A DNA stretch of 64,000 nt, taken from positions 2,666,001 through 2,730,000 of the forward strand of contig NZ_JACCCO010000001.1 of assembly GCF_013409935.1 (NCBI RefSeq), read 5' to 3'. The translations under genes were made by a program, and so were the position numbers. The stretch is from Streptosporangium sandarakinum. GTDB lineage: Bacteria; Actinomycetota; Actinomycetes; Streptosporangiales; Streptosporangiaceae. Every line of letters starts with the position of its first letter. The stretch's first letter is position 1. Below the pieces are notes generated by a model, which searched no databases, was not told where the DNA came from, and saw only the letters and a program-made list of their open reading frames with translations. Shown here piece after piece: positions 1-9,400 of the stretch.

Positions 1-1137
1 TCCCCCGGCGTCCCAGCACAGGCCGGTGAGCTCGCGGCGGACCACGGCCGACTCGACGTGCGCCAGCCGGACGAGGCGGTCGATGTCCCTGAGAGCGGCG
101 AGCCGGCTGCGGTCGATGGCCCGCAGCCGGTCACGCACCCCGTCGGTCAGCCAGCGGTCGCACAGGTCGGCCACCTCGGCGGCGATCTCCTCCCGCTGGT
201 CGGGACCCGCCTCCAGGAACGGCCTGCCCAGGCTGCCGAAGGCGTCCATCCGGAAGTGCCGCCGCAGCAGGTGGTCGCGGAGCGCCCCGGGCCGCACGTG
301 GGAGGTCATCACCTCGATCGGCCTCCTGATCATCCGCAGCCAGGCGACCGGGTCGCGGCTGCCCGGCCGCTGCATGATGCTGCTGCCGTCGGGCCGGTCG
401 ACCAGGTGGTAGCAGTCGTAGTCGGCGACCACCGAGATCACCTCGGCGTGGCAGTAGGCGTGGGTGGTGAAGACCACGTCCTCGCCCACCAGCAGGCTCT
501 CGTCGAAGCGGATCGCGTGGCGCTCCAGCATCTCCCGGCGGAACAGCTTGAAGCAGCTCAGGCTGTTGTAGACCGCGCTGTCACCGAGCGGCACCCGGTC
601 GGCGTTCTCGTGGAACATCGAGACCGGCGCCCGGCGGCCGTGCCCGACGATCTTCCCGAGGACGATGTCGGAACCGTTGCGGTCGGCCATGGCGAGCATC
701 CGCTCCAGCGCCTCGGGGCCGAGGTGGTCGTCGGCGTCGCAGAAGAACACGTATCTGCCGCGGGCGTGGGAGAGCCCGACGTTGCGGGGACGGCCCGCGC
801 CGCCGGAGGGCCCCTGCCGGAAGACCCGCACCACGCCGGGATGACAGGCGGCGTAGAGGTCGAGCAGGTCGGCGCCGCCGTCGGTGGAGCCGTCGTCCAC
901 CACGACGATCTCCCGGGAGACCCGCTGGACCAGGATGGACGTCAGGCACCGGTCGAGGTAGGGGCGGCAGTTGTGGACCGGCACGACGACGCTGACGTCG
1001 ATGTCGCGCAACACGTCCACCCGGGACGGAGCCCCCGCGCGGGCCGCCCCTCTGCGCCCGGCCCCTCCGGAGGTGCCCGCACCCGCCGCCTCCCCGCCAT
1101 GGCCGGTCCGGACTCGCTGAAGGATCGTCCCCGTCAC
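1..1137 (-). CDS. Glycosyltransferase family 2 (C-terminus cut by window edge)
   Basis: 379 codons are visible and the reading frame runs off the left edge, so the C-terminus is missing. After a 40-residue Gly/Ala-rich leader the protein shows the GT-A fold start VSVVVPVHNCRPYLDRCL, then VVDDGSTDGG and the metal/sugar-nucleotide motif FCDADDHL (about residues 45-140). This fits a cytoplasmic enzyme moving a sugar from an NDP-sugar to a cell-wall or surface glycan; the acceptor cannot be read. The GTG at 1137 is chosen because GAGGGG sits 8 bases upstream and no in-frame ATG precedes the catalytic domain. It is divergent from the secreted-protein gene at 1383; the gap holds a short palindrome (ATACAGTAT, 1177-1185) that could be an operator. 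Family assignment is firm, the substrate is not. Confidence 0.85.
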   Translation of the reverse strand, partial: MTGTILQRVRTGHGGEAAGAGTSGGAGRRGAARAGAPSRVDVLRDIDVSVVVPVHNCRPYLDRCLTSILVQRVSREIVVVDDGSTDGGADLLDLYAACHPGVVRVFRQGPSGGAGRPRNVGLSHARGRYVFFCDADDHLGPEALERMLAMADRNGSDIVLGKIVGHGRRAPVSMFHENADRVPLGDSAVYNSLSCFKLFRREMLERHAIRFDESLLVGEDVVFTTHAYCHAEVISVVADYDCYHLVDRPDGSSIMQRPGSRDPVAWLRMIRRPIEVMTSHVRPGALRDHLLRRHFRMDAFGSLGRPFLEAGPDQREEIAAEVADLCDRWLTDGVRDRLRAIDRSRLAALRDIDRLVRLAHVESAVVRRELTGLCWDAGG

Positions 1138-1382
1138 CGCCGCGCCCCTCGTCGGTTACTTTCCGTTTTCTTGGCGATACAGTATGTGCCGCGGAGCCCC
1201 CCGCGCGCGGCGGATCCGCGGTGTTGGTCCGCCGCTCTTCGGGCCGCCACGCCGCCGAGGGGTGAGGAACGCCCGTTTCGTACGACTTGCCGCCGGAACG
1301 GTCCCCGGCGACGGGACGACATGGAACTACCCTGATCACGGCGTGAGTTTGTTTTGCCGCCCCACCAGCCAATCTCCACGGC

Positions 1383-2057
1383 ATGAACGTGACACCGAAC
1401 ATCCACGGCATGACCGGAACGCACGTCCAGGGCCCGAGCCCGGCGCCGGGCGGTGACCGCCGCCCGGAGGACCGCCCCGCCGTCTCCGCCCGCGCCCTCG
1501 TCCTGGCGGCCTGCGCGATGTCGCCCGCCCTCTGCCTCCCCGTCCCCGCCTCGGCCGCCGCGCCGGCCGTCGTCCCGGCGGCCGTCTCCACCCCGGCCGT
1601 CACGGTCCCGGCCACCGGGCCGGAGACGCCCGCCGACGAGACCGCGCCCCTGCGATTCCGGCTGCGGTCGACGGCGAGCTCCAGCCAGGTCAGCGGCGGG
1701 GCACGGGAGTTCGTCATCAGGGTGGACGTGCAGAACCTCAACAAGGGACCCGTGACCCTCGTCGGGATCGGCCGCAACGGCCCGGGGCTGCGGCTGATGT
1801 CCGCGGACGACAGCCCCCAGACGCTCAAGCCCAGGGAGCGGGTGAGCTACGAGCTGCGCTACCGGGTGACCGACTGCGACGCCGTGCCGCGGAAGGACTG
1901 GCCCATCCCGGTCCGCGTCCGGCAGGGCGCGGGCCAGCGGGTCGTCGAGGTCCCGCTGGCCGGGTTCGCCCCGGACGCCATGGAGGGCGGCGAGGAGTCG
2001 TCGGCGACCGTCCCGTGGCAGGCGGCCATGGCCGGGGAGGTGTGCCGGATCTTCTGA
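1383..2057 (+). CDS. Secreted protein of unknown function
   Basis: 224 residues. A hydrophobic stretch (ARALVLAACAMSPALCL, about residues 36-52) followed by an Ala-rich ASAAAPA region looks like a signal peptide behind a long polar N-terminus. An in-frame ATG at 1410 would shorten that leader and is equally possible. The mature part is beta-rich with FVIRVDVQNLNKGPVTLVGIG and ERVSYELRYRVTDCD, which resembles an Ig-like or DUF4232-type export domain, and has two cysteines (in TDCD and EVCRIF) that could form a disulfide. I do not recognise the family. It stands alone, divergent from the glycosyltransferase. Confidence 0.6.
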   Translation: MNVTPNIHGMTGTHVQGPSPAPGGDRRPEDRPAVSARALVLAACAMSPALCLPVPASAAAPAVVPAAVSTPAVTVPATGPETPADETAPLRFRLRSTASSSQVSGGAREFVIRVDVQNLNKGPVTLVGIGRNGPGLRLMSADDSPQTLKPRERVSYELRYRVTDCDAVPRKDWPIPVRVRQGAGQRVVEVPLAGFAPDAMEGGEESSATVPWQAAMAGEVCRIF

Positions 2058-2243
2058 CGGCCCCCCGGCCGGGTAAAACGTTCCGCGGTTCGGCGCCGAA
2101 CCGCGTCCCCGGCCGGGCGGCCCGGAGTACCTTCGGGGTGCTCCGGGCCTTCCCCGGAGGCGGCGGCCGTACGGCCAGGCGGCCCCGTTCCGCGTCCCCT
2201 CCCGCCAGGGCGGAGAGGCCCCGCGTGGAGGCAGTGGAGGCAA

Positions 2244-2996
2244 GTGAGGCGAGTGATGACAGTCATCGCGGCGGTGCTGCTCGCGACCGGCCTTGTGGTC
2301 TCCGGCTGCGAGGCCGGGAACGCGGGGGTGCCGGGAGACCTCGGCGGGCCCGCCGCGCCGCCCGGCGGTCCCGCGGGCCCCGAGCGGCACGAGACCGTCT
2401 CCTACGACGTCAACGGCCCGCTGACCGGCCTGCGGGTCGCGACCGGCGGGACCATCGAGGTGACGGAGACGTCCCGGTCCGGCGCCCACGTCACCGAGAG
2501 CCTCCGGTGGACGGACCGCAGGCCGGTCACCCGGCACCCCGTGCTGGACGGCACGCTGACGCTCGACCACACGTGCCCGCCGGTGTCCGACGGGATCGGC
2601 CGGACGTGCGTCGTGGACTACCGGGTGGAGATCCCGCGCGGCCTGCGGGTCAGGGCCGACAGCGGGGCCGGGCCGATCGGGCTGCACGGCCTGTCGGGCC
2701 CGGTGGAGGCGAGTTCGGGGGCGGGTGACGTCGTGGCCGACGGCCTGACGGGCCGGCAGGTGGCCGCCGCGACCGGCGCCGGCGCCGTACGGCTGGGGTT
2801 CGCCGGTCCGCCCGACGCGGTGGACGTGCGGACCGGCACCGGCGACGGCGTGGTACGGCTGCCGCCCGGGACCTACCGGGTCGTCACCGGCACCGCCACG
2901 GGGCTCACCCGGGTCGCCATCACCGACGACCCGGCCTCGCCGCGGCTGGTGCGGGTCCTCAGCGGCACGGGGAACATCGACGTCTCCCCGGCGTGA
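2244..2996 (+). CDS. DUF4097-like beta-repeat lipoprotein
   Basis: About 250 residues. The N-terminus MTVIAAVLLATGLVVSGC is a type II signal peptide with lipobox VSGC, so the protein should be a lipoprotein on the outer face of the membrane. The remainder is a series of short Gly/Asp-rich strands (GPIGLHGLSGPVEASSGAGDV, cut here to GPIGLHGLSGPVEASS, then VAAATGAGAVRLGF and VDVRTGTGDGVVRL), the pattern of DUF4097-type right-handed beta-helix proteins. Function is unknown in this family. Start choice is uncertain: GTG 2244, GTG 2253 and ATG 2256 are in frame and GGAGG ends at 2240, which best suits 2253 or 2256. No partner gene is evident. Confidence 0.65.
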   Translation: MRRVMTVIAAVLLATGLVVSGCEAGNAGVPGDLGGPAAPPGGPAGPERHETVSYDVNGPLTGLRVATGGTIEVTETSRSGAHVTESLRWTDRRPVTRHPVLDGTLTLDHTCPPVSDGIGRTCVVDYRVEIPRGLRVRADSGAGPIGLHGLSGPVEASSGAGDVVADGLTGRQVAAATGAGAVRLGFAGPPDAVDVRTGTGDGVVRLPPGTYRVVTGTATGLTRVAITDDPASPRLVRVLSGTGNIDVSPA

Positions 2997-3011
2997 CCCG
3001 GGGACCCGGCG

Positions 3012-3407
3012 TCACGGGCGGCGCTTCAGCCTTCCGGGAGCGGTGACCGCGCGGAGGGCGTCGTCGCAGGTGGGGTGGATGTCGAAGACGTTGTGCAGCC
3101 CCGTGGCCCACAGCAGCCGCTCCAGGCTCCCGTGGACGCCGCTGAGCGCCAGCCGCAGGCCCTCGGCCTCGCTGCGGTGCAGCGCCAGGACCAGCTCGCT
3201 CATCCCCACCGAGTCGCAGAAGGAGACCTCGACCAGGTCCACGACCAGCGCCGGGGCGGCGGGCCGCTCCGTGGCCTGCCGCAGTCGCTCACGCAGCACC
3301 GGCGCGGAGCCCATGTCGAGTTCCCCGTGGGCGCGGAGGACGACCGCTCCGTCACGCGGCTGGGACGAGATGGTGAGCGCGGTGGCGCTTTGCGGCTGGG
3401 ACACCAT
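3012..3407 (-). CDS. STAS-domain anti-sigma factor antagonist
   Basis: 131 residues from the ATG at 3407, chosen because GAGGA lies 7 bases upstream; the frame stays open further upstream. It is a single STAS domain of the SpoIIAA/RsbV class: a beta strand with GAVVLRAHGELDMGSAP, then VVDLVEVSFCDSVGMSELV. The DS in FCDSVG corresponds to the phosphorylatable serine site of this family, although the second serine of the usual DSSG is Val here. By family, the unphosphorylated form binds an RsbW-like anti-sigma kinase and frees a sigma factor, usually for stress response or development. No kinase or sigma gene is adjacent, so it acts on a distant partner. The gene is monocistronic and reads towards the lipoprotein gene. 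Confidence 0.85.
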   Translation of the reverse strand: MVSQPQSATALTISSQPRDGAVVLRAHGELDMGSAPVLRERLRQATERPAAPALVVDLVEVSFCDSVGMSELVLALHRSEAEGLRLALSGVHGSLERLLWATGLHNVFDIHPTCDDALRAVTAPGRLKRRP

Positions 3408-3837
3408 GATCATTTCCTCATATCCGTATTCCGTGAACCGCGACAGGTGATGGACACGTCCGGCGCCGGACGCGGCAGAACACGGGGATGTCACCCTCAT
3501 GACCGGCCGGACCGCTGGACGAACGCCGAAAAAAACGGTGTTATCCGCTCGTGGACCCCCTCACCCGCACGCGATGGCCAGCCGTCGCCGGCGACCGGTC
3601 CCGCTCCACGCCGGATCCCGCCGGAGTGGAGACAGCCACGCCTCCCTACCCGATCACCGCCCTGTCACACCGGTTCCGCGAGACGCAAGCCTTTCAGTCG
3701 TCACCCAATGGCATTCCCAAAACCGGGAGAAATACCCTGAAAATGGTCATAAATCCTGTTTTAGGGATGGATGTCCGGGCACGCGTGTCTCGCCTGGCGC
3801 CTCCCGGCCCGATCCGAGGAAGGAGCGCCGATCCGCC
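3408..3837. other. Intergenic region between divergent genes
   Basis: About 430 bases separate the STAS gene and the carboxylate-amine ligase. It is less GC-rich than its surroundings, notably 3720-3775 (AAAATGGTCATAAATCCTG), where promoters for both genes are likely. The long open frames across it lack coding character. I see no repeat or clear operator. Confidence 0.5.
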
Positions 3838-5109
3838 GTGCCCGATCGCCATGACCCGCCTCAGGAAGCCCCGTCCAAGGCCGCGCGGGAGCCGGGCACG
3901 CCGACGGCCACCGTCCCCCGGAAGGTCGCCGTCTCCGAGCTCACCCTGGGCATGGAGGAAGAACTCCTGCTGGTCGATCCACGGACCGGCCTGGCGCTGC
4001 CCCTGGCGGCGGAGGTGCTCGGCCACGTGACCGGCCCGGCCCGCGGCCGGATCGTGCCGGAGCTGACCAGGATGCAGATCGAGATCAACAGCGGCGTCCA
4101 CACCGGACTGCGCGACCTCGCGGACGACCTGCTGCGGCTGCGCGGCGCCGCGGCCGAGGCCGCCACCGTGTCCGGGGCCGCGCCGGCCGCGTGCGGCACG
4201 TGCCTGGCAGGGGACGGCGGCATGCCGCCGCTGACCGACTCCTCCCGCTACCACCGCATCCACGGGCACTACCGGGCGCTGCTGCGGGGCCAGGTGGTGT
4301 GCGGCTGCCACGTGCATGTCGGGGTCCCCGACCGGGAGGAGGCCGTCCAGGTGATGAACCACGTGCGGCCCTGGCTGCCGACCCTCCTCGCCCTGTCCGG
4401 TAACTCCCCCGTCTGCGACGGCGCCGACACCGGGTACGCGAGCTGGCGGGCGATGCTGTGGTCCCGGTGGCCGAGCGTCGGGCCGCCGCCCGTCTTCGAG
4501 TCCGCCGCGCACTACGACGCCCTCGTCGAGACCCTGCGCGCCGGCGGGACGATCCTGGACCACGGAATGGTCCACTGGCTGATCAGGCCCTCCCACCACC
4601 TGCCGACCCTGGAGTTCCGCACCGCCGACACCTGCGCCACCGTGGAGGAGGCGACGGTACTGGCCGGGCTGATCCGCGGGCTGGTCGCCGTCCTCCTCGC
4701 CGACGTGCGGCGCGGTGTCCCGCCGCGCCCGGTCGACCAGACGCTGCTGCTCGCCGCGTACTGGCGGGCGGCCCGCGACGGCATCGAGGGCGACGGGGTG
4801 GAACTCCCCTCCGGCCGCCGGGTACCGGCCTGGGTGACGGCGGGCCGGCTGCTGGACCGCGCCCGCCCCGGCCTGGAGGAGAGCGGCGACCTCGGCCTGG
4901 TGACGGCCGGGCTGGAGCGGATCCGGCGCCTCGGCTCCGGCGCGGCCCGCCAGCGCGCCGCCTACCACCGCCGCCGGCGGGTGGCGGACGTGGCCGAACT
5001 GGTCGTCCGGCAGACCCTGGCCGTCCCCGGCTTCCTCGCCGGCCGTCCCCCGCGGCCGCGTCTGGCCGCCGACCATCCCTCCGCCTCCCCCGGCACCCTC
5101 CGCCCATGA
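3838..5109 (+). CDS. Carboxylate-amine ligase, GCS2/YbdK family
   Basis: 423 residues. It matches the ATP-dependent GCS2 glutamate-cysteine ligase family in order: LTLGMEEELLLVD (about 40-52), RMQIEINSGVH, CGCHVHVGVPD with the conserved His pair, LLALSGNSP, GYASWRAMLWSRWP and LEFRTADTC. Members form gamma-glutamyl amide bonds; in actinobacteria some serve ergothioneine synthesis (EgtA), but no egt genes are nearby and the acceptor amine is unknown. The GTG at 3838 is preferred because GAAGGAG lies 13 bases upstream and the frame before it has no conserved sequence. The roughly 35-residue polar N-terminus and the Arg/Pro-rich C-terminus are variable. It appears to be transcribed alone. Confidence 0.85.
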   Translation: MPDRHDPPQEAPSKAAREPGTPTATVPRKVAVSELTLGMEEELLLVDPRTGLALPLAAEVLGHVTGPARGRIVPELTRMQIEINSGVHTGLRDLADDLLRLRGAAAEAATVSGAAPAACGTCLAGDGGMPPLTDSSRYHRIHGHYRALLRGQVVCGCHVHVGVPDREEAVQVMNHVRPWLPTLLALSGNSPVCDGADTGYASWRAMLWSRWPSVGPPPVFESAAHYDALVETLRAGGTILDHGMVHWLIRPSHHLPTLEFRTADTCATVEEATVLAGLIRGLVAVLLADVRRGVPPRPVDQTLLLAAYWRAARDGIEGDGVELPSGRRVPAWVTAGRLLDRARPGLEESGDLGLVTAGLERIRRLGSGAARQRAAYHRRRRVADVAELVVRQTLAVPGFLAGRPPRPRLAADHPSASPGTLRP

Positions 5110-5202
5110 CGGCGTCCACCGTTCCCGGCCGCGTCCTCCACTCCCGGCGGCGGCCATCGTTCCGGCGGCGGGCTCGGCGGGCGCGGGGGCGCGGTCCCGG
5201 TG

Positions 5203-6369
5203 TCACCTCGCGGCGGAGGCCGCGACGAGCGAGGGATAGTCCTTCAGCTCGATGTCCGTGGCGAACCGGTCGGTCAGCTTCACCATGAGCGCGAACATGA
5301 GCCGGCGCCGGAACATCCAGTTCCGCATCCTGATCCTCCCGCGGGTCGACGGGGCGAGGAAGGCGCCGGCGTCGCCCTTCCGGGTCACCTTGGCGTAACC
5401 GCGGAGCAACTCCTCGTACCCGCGGAACCCCGCCCGGTGGTCGCCGCCGGCCAGCGCCAGCTCCCCGGCCAGCACGTACGCGCCCACGACGGCCATGCCG
5501 GTGCCGAAGCCGCCGAGGGTGTTGCCGTAGGCGGCGTCGCCGAGCAGCACCACCCGCCCACTGGCGTACCGGTCGATGTGGACCCGGCTGATCGAGTCGA
5601 GATAGAGCTCGCGGGCGTGCGGCAGACGGGTGAGGATCTCGGGCACCCGCCAGCCCGCGCCCCGATAGGCGTCGGCCAGGATCCGCCGCTGCGCCTCGAC
5701 GTCGTAGCGGTCGTAGTCGATCGGCGGGGAGGCGAAGACGAAGAAGACGGGCGAGCTGGGGCCGCCGAGCGAGACCATCCGGCCGGGCTCGTTGTACATC
5801 CCGGTGCCGAGGCCGGCGCCGAGGTCGGCCAGCGCGTAGTGGTACCCGAGGAAGCGCACGTAGTCGGACTCGGGGCCGAAGGCCAGCCGCCGCACGTTGG
5901 AGTGGATGCCGTCCGCGCCGACCACCAGGTCGAAGGTGCGCGGCGCGCCGCGTTCGAAGGTGACGTGCACGCCGTCCGCCGTCTCGGTGAGCGAGGTGAT
6001 CGAGTCGCCGAAGACGTACTCGCAGCGGCCCGCCGTCCTTTCGTACAGCAGGGCCGACAGGTCGCCGCGCAGGATCTCGACGTCGCCGCCGGTGAACTCG
6101 CCCGGCAGGACCGCCAGCCGCCGGCCCTCGGCGTCGACGATGTCCTGGTCCGTCCCGCCGGTCTGATGGCGCCGCACCTCCTCCAGGATGCCCATCCGCC
6201 TCAGCACGGAGAGCTGGGCCTCGCCCTTGAAGTCGACGGCCTGGCCGCCGGGGCGCAGTGAGGGCGCCCGCTCGACGACGGTGACGGCGCAGCCATAGCG
6301 GATCAGCCAGTAGGCGAGCGCGGGGCCGGCGATGCTCGCGCCGGAGATGAGGACCGTGATGTTCTTCAT
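5203..6369 (-). CDS. FAD-dependent monooxygenase (PHBH/TetX type)
   Basis: 388 residues. The N-terminal dinucleotide fold is VLISGASIAGPALAYWL, the DG motif is DLVVGADGIHSNVR (about 155) and the FAD-ribityl GD motif is VVLLGDAAYGNTLGGFGTG (about 285), the full signature of class A flavoprotein monooxygenases. These use NAD(P)H and O2 to hydroxylate aromatic or polyketide-like substrates, or to inactivate drugs as TetX does; no pathway genes flank it. Start ATG 6369 follows GAAGGTCGGGG, and the frame upstream is non-conserved. It lies 101 bases downstream of the BTAD regulator gene on the same strand, so co-transcription and control by that regulator are possible. Confidence 0.88.
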   Translation of the reverse strand: MKNITVLISGASIAGPALAYWLIRYGCAVTVVERAPSLRPGGQAVDFKGEAQLSVLRRMGILEEVRRHQTGGTDQDIVDAEGRRLAVLPGEFTGGDVEILRGDLSALLYERTAGRCEYVFGDSITSLTETADGVHVTFERGAPRTFDLVVGADGIHSNVRRLAFGPESDYVRFLGYHYALADLGAGLGTGMYNEPGRMVSLGGPSSPVFFVFASPPIDYDRYDVEAQRRILADAYRGAGWRVPEILTRLPHARELYLDSISRVHIDRYASGRVVLLGDAAYGNTLGGFGTGMAVVGAYVLAGELALAGGDHRAGFRGYEELLRGYAKVTRKGDAGAFLAPSTRGRIRMRNWMFRRRLMFALMVKLTDRFATDIELKDYPSLVAASAAR

Positions 6370-6470
6370 GCCCCGACCTTCGCCAGGGGCGCTGACAGCC
6401 CGCCGACCACCGGCTGACACCCGCGCTCCCCCGCCGCCGGCCGCTGTCAGCCGCCGTCAGCCGCCGTCGG

Positions 6471-9400
6471 TCACTCCCCCGGCTCCGCCTCCGCGTCCCG
6501 CCGCTCCACGTCCTCGGCTCCGCGCGCCTCGGTGTCCTCGGCTCCGCGCGCCTCCGCGTCCTCGGCTCCGCGCGCTTCGGCGTCGAGCACCGCCCGCGCC
6601 TCGTCGCGGCGCATGGCGGCCCCGCGGGCGAACGCCGCCGCGAACGCCTCCACGCCGGCGAGGTCCCGGGCGCCCGCGGCGGTCCGCGCGACGTCGCGGT
6701 CCCCGGCCACGGCCGTGCCGCGCAGCGCCACCGCCGCCCCCAGCAGCAGGGCCGCCCGCTCCCCCGCCACCCGCGCGCTCTCCCCGGCCCGCGCCGTACC
6801 CGACGCGGGCCGCCCGGTGCCCGCCATGGCCGTCCCGGGCCGCCCGGGACGCCCGGTGCCCGCCGTACCCGACGCGGACTCCGCGGTCGCGGGACCCTCC
6901 GCGGTCGTCGCCGGCTCTCCCCCGTGTTCCAGCAGTACGGCGCCCGCCCACCCCTCGGCGGCGGCGGCGAGGTCCGACGTCAGCGGCGTCCTGCGGGCCG
7001 CGGCCAGCGCCCGCCGGTGCCGGAGCCGGGCCCCGGCGGGGTCGCCCTCGGCCTCGGCCAGCCGCCCGAGCGCGGTGAGCGCCCGCGTCCGCGTCCCCGC
7101 CGCCAGGGGCCCGTCCTCCACGGCGCGCAACGCGGCGCCGAACAGCCGGCGGGCCTCGGCGAGGTCGCCCCGATACCACGCGATCCGGCCCAGGCCCAGG
7201 TGGACCTCGGCGGGAGCGTCCGGCCAGCCCGCCTTGCGGGCGAGCTCCCCGGCCCGCCGGTAGTCGGCGACGGCGGCGGCCGGATCGCCCTGACGCACCA
7301 GCGCCTCGGCCCGGTGCGCCAGCAGGTCGGCGCTCTCCTCCAGGGCGCCGAGCTCCTCCATGAGCCGCAGCGCCTCCCCCCACGGCTCCCGGGCCCGCGC
7401 CCACTCGCCGCGCAGCCCCGCGATGAGGGCCAGCCCGTCGAGGGCCTGGGCCGTCCCCCAGCGCTCACCGAGGTCGCGGAACCCCGTCAGCGCCTCCGCG
7501 AACTCCCGCTCTCCCCGGGCGATCTCGCCGCCGAACACCGCCAGCAGCCCCCGGCTCAGCCGTCCCAGCGCCCGGTTCCACGGGTCGGAGCCGAGCAGCC
7601 GCTCCGCCTCGGGCCCGATCGGCCCCGACGGCGGCCCGGCGAGCATGCCCCACAGCGCCACGGTGAACGGGTGGCGCGTCGGCCGGTCCAGCGACCGCAT
7701 GATCTTCCCGGCCCGTTCCCAGTGCCCGGCCGGCGCCCGCGGCACGGCGTGAGCCACGCACACGACGTACTCCTCCTCCAGCCCCTCGGGCGGCCCGCCG
7801 GCCGCGTCGAGGAGCTCTGCGGCGGCCTCCCCCGCCTGGGCGCGCCGCCCGCTCAGCCACCAGTAGATCGCCAGCGCGGCGACCAGCCGCATCGCCGTAC
7901 CCCGGTCCCCGCGTACGGCCCAGCGCAGCGCGGCCATCAGGTTGCCGTGCTCGGCCGACAGCCGCTCCAGCCACCGCAGCTGCCCTGCCCTGAGCAGGTG
8001 GGGGGCGGCGCGTTCGGCGAGGCCGAGGAAGTGGCGGGCGTGGGCGGCGCGCAGGCGCTCCTCCTCCCCGGATTCGGCCAGCTTCTCGGCGCAGAACAGC
8101 AGGATCGTGTTGAGCATCCGGTAGCGGTCGCCGTCCGCCTCGACCAGCGACCTGTCCACCAGGTCGGCCAGCAGCCCGGCGGCGTCGTCCACGCCGCAGA
8201 CCTCCTCGACCGCCTCCAGGGACGCCCCGCCGGTGAACACGGCGAGCCGCCGGGCCAGCGCCCGCTCTTCCGGGGTGAGGAGGTCCCAGCTCCACTCCAC
8301 CACCGCGCGCAGGGTCCGGTGCCGGGCCGCCGCCGTACGGTCGCCGCGCGACAGCAGCCGGAACCGGCCGTGCTCGGCCAGCCGTCCGGCGATCTCCTCC
8401 GCGGTGAACGACCGCAGCCGTGCCGCCGCCAGCTCGATGGCCAGCGGCAGCCCGTCCAGCGCCGCGCAGATCCGGACGACCGCCGCCGCGTTGTCCGGAC
8501 CCACCTCGAAGCCGGGCCGTACGGCGGCGGCCCGGTCGGCGAACAGGCGGACGGCGGGGTAGGCGGCCGCGTCCCGCGGCGGGAGATCCGGGGGCGGAGT
8601 GGGCAGCGGCGCCAGCGGCACCAGCGTCTCGCCGGTGATGCCGAGGGGCTCGCGGCTGGTGGCCAGGACACGGAGCCCCGGGCACTCGGCCAGCAGACCG
8701 CGGGCCAGCGCGGCGGTACCCGCGATCACGTGCTCGCAGTTGTCGAGGACGAGCAGCGACTCCCGGCCGGCGAGCGCCGCCACCAGGCGGTCGGCGGGGT
8801 CGGCCGTGCGGAGTGACTGGAACCCGGTCTCGCGCAGCCCGAGCGCGCCGAGCACCGCCCGGGGCACCTGGTCGTCGTCGGCGGCGGAGGTCAGGTCGAC
8901 GAAGCACGCCTCGCGCCGGTCCCGCCCGGCCGCCTCGATCGCCAGCCGGGTCTTGCCGGTGCCGCCCGGTCCGGTGATCGTGACGAGCCGGGAGTCGCGC
9001 AACGCGCCGAGCCGCCCCAGTTCCCGCTCGCGTCCCACGAAGCTGGTGAGCTGGGCCGCGAGCCGCCGCCGCCGTGGCGGCGCGGGCTCGGCGGCGCGCA
9101 GCACCGCCAAGTGGACGGCGGCCAGCTCCGGTGAGGGGTCGGCACCGAGCTCCTCGGCGAGCGTCCGCCGGGTCTCCTCGAAGACCTCCAGTGCCTCGGC
9201 CTGCCGCCCGGCCGCGTGCAGGGCGCGCATGAGCTGGCCCCTGAGCCGCTCCCGCAGGGGATGCGCGTCCGCCAGCCGCCGCAGCTCGGCCACCGAGGTC
9301 CCCTCGGGGAGGGCGAGCTCGGCCTCGACGAGGTCCTCCGCGGCGGCGAGCCGCAGCTCCTCCAGGCGCGCCTCCCGCTCCCGCCGGAACGACCCGGGCG

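Noticed and set aside
581-1828. Long minus-strand open frame
   Set aside because: Shadow of the glycosyltransferase and secreted-protein genes; Arg/Gly/Pro-rich with no motif, typical of high-GC alternative frames.
3499-3837. Upstream extension of the carboxylate-amine ligase frame
   Set aside because: No conserved sequence, lower GC and likely promoter DNA; GTG 3838 has a ribosome site.
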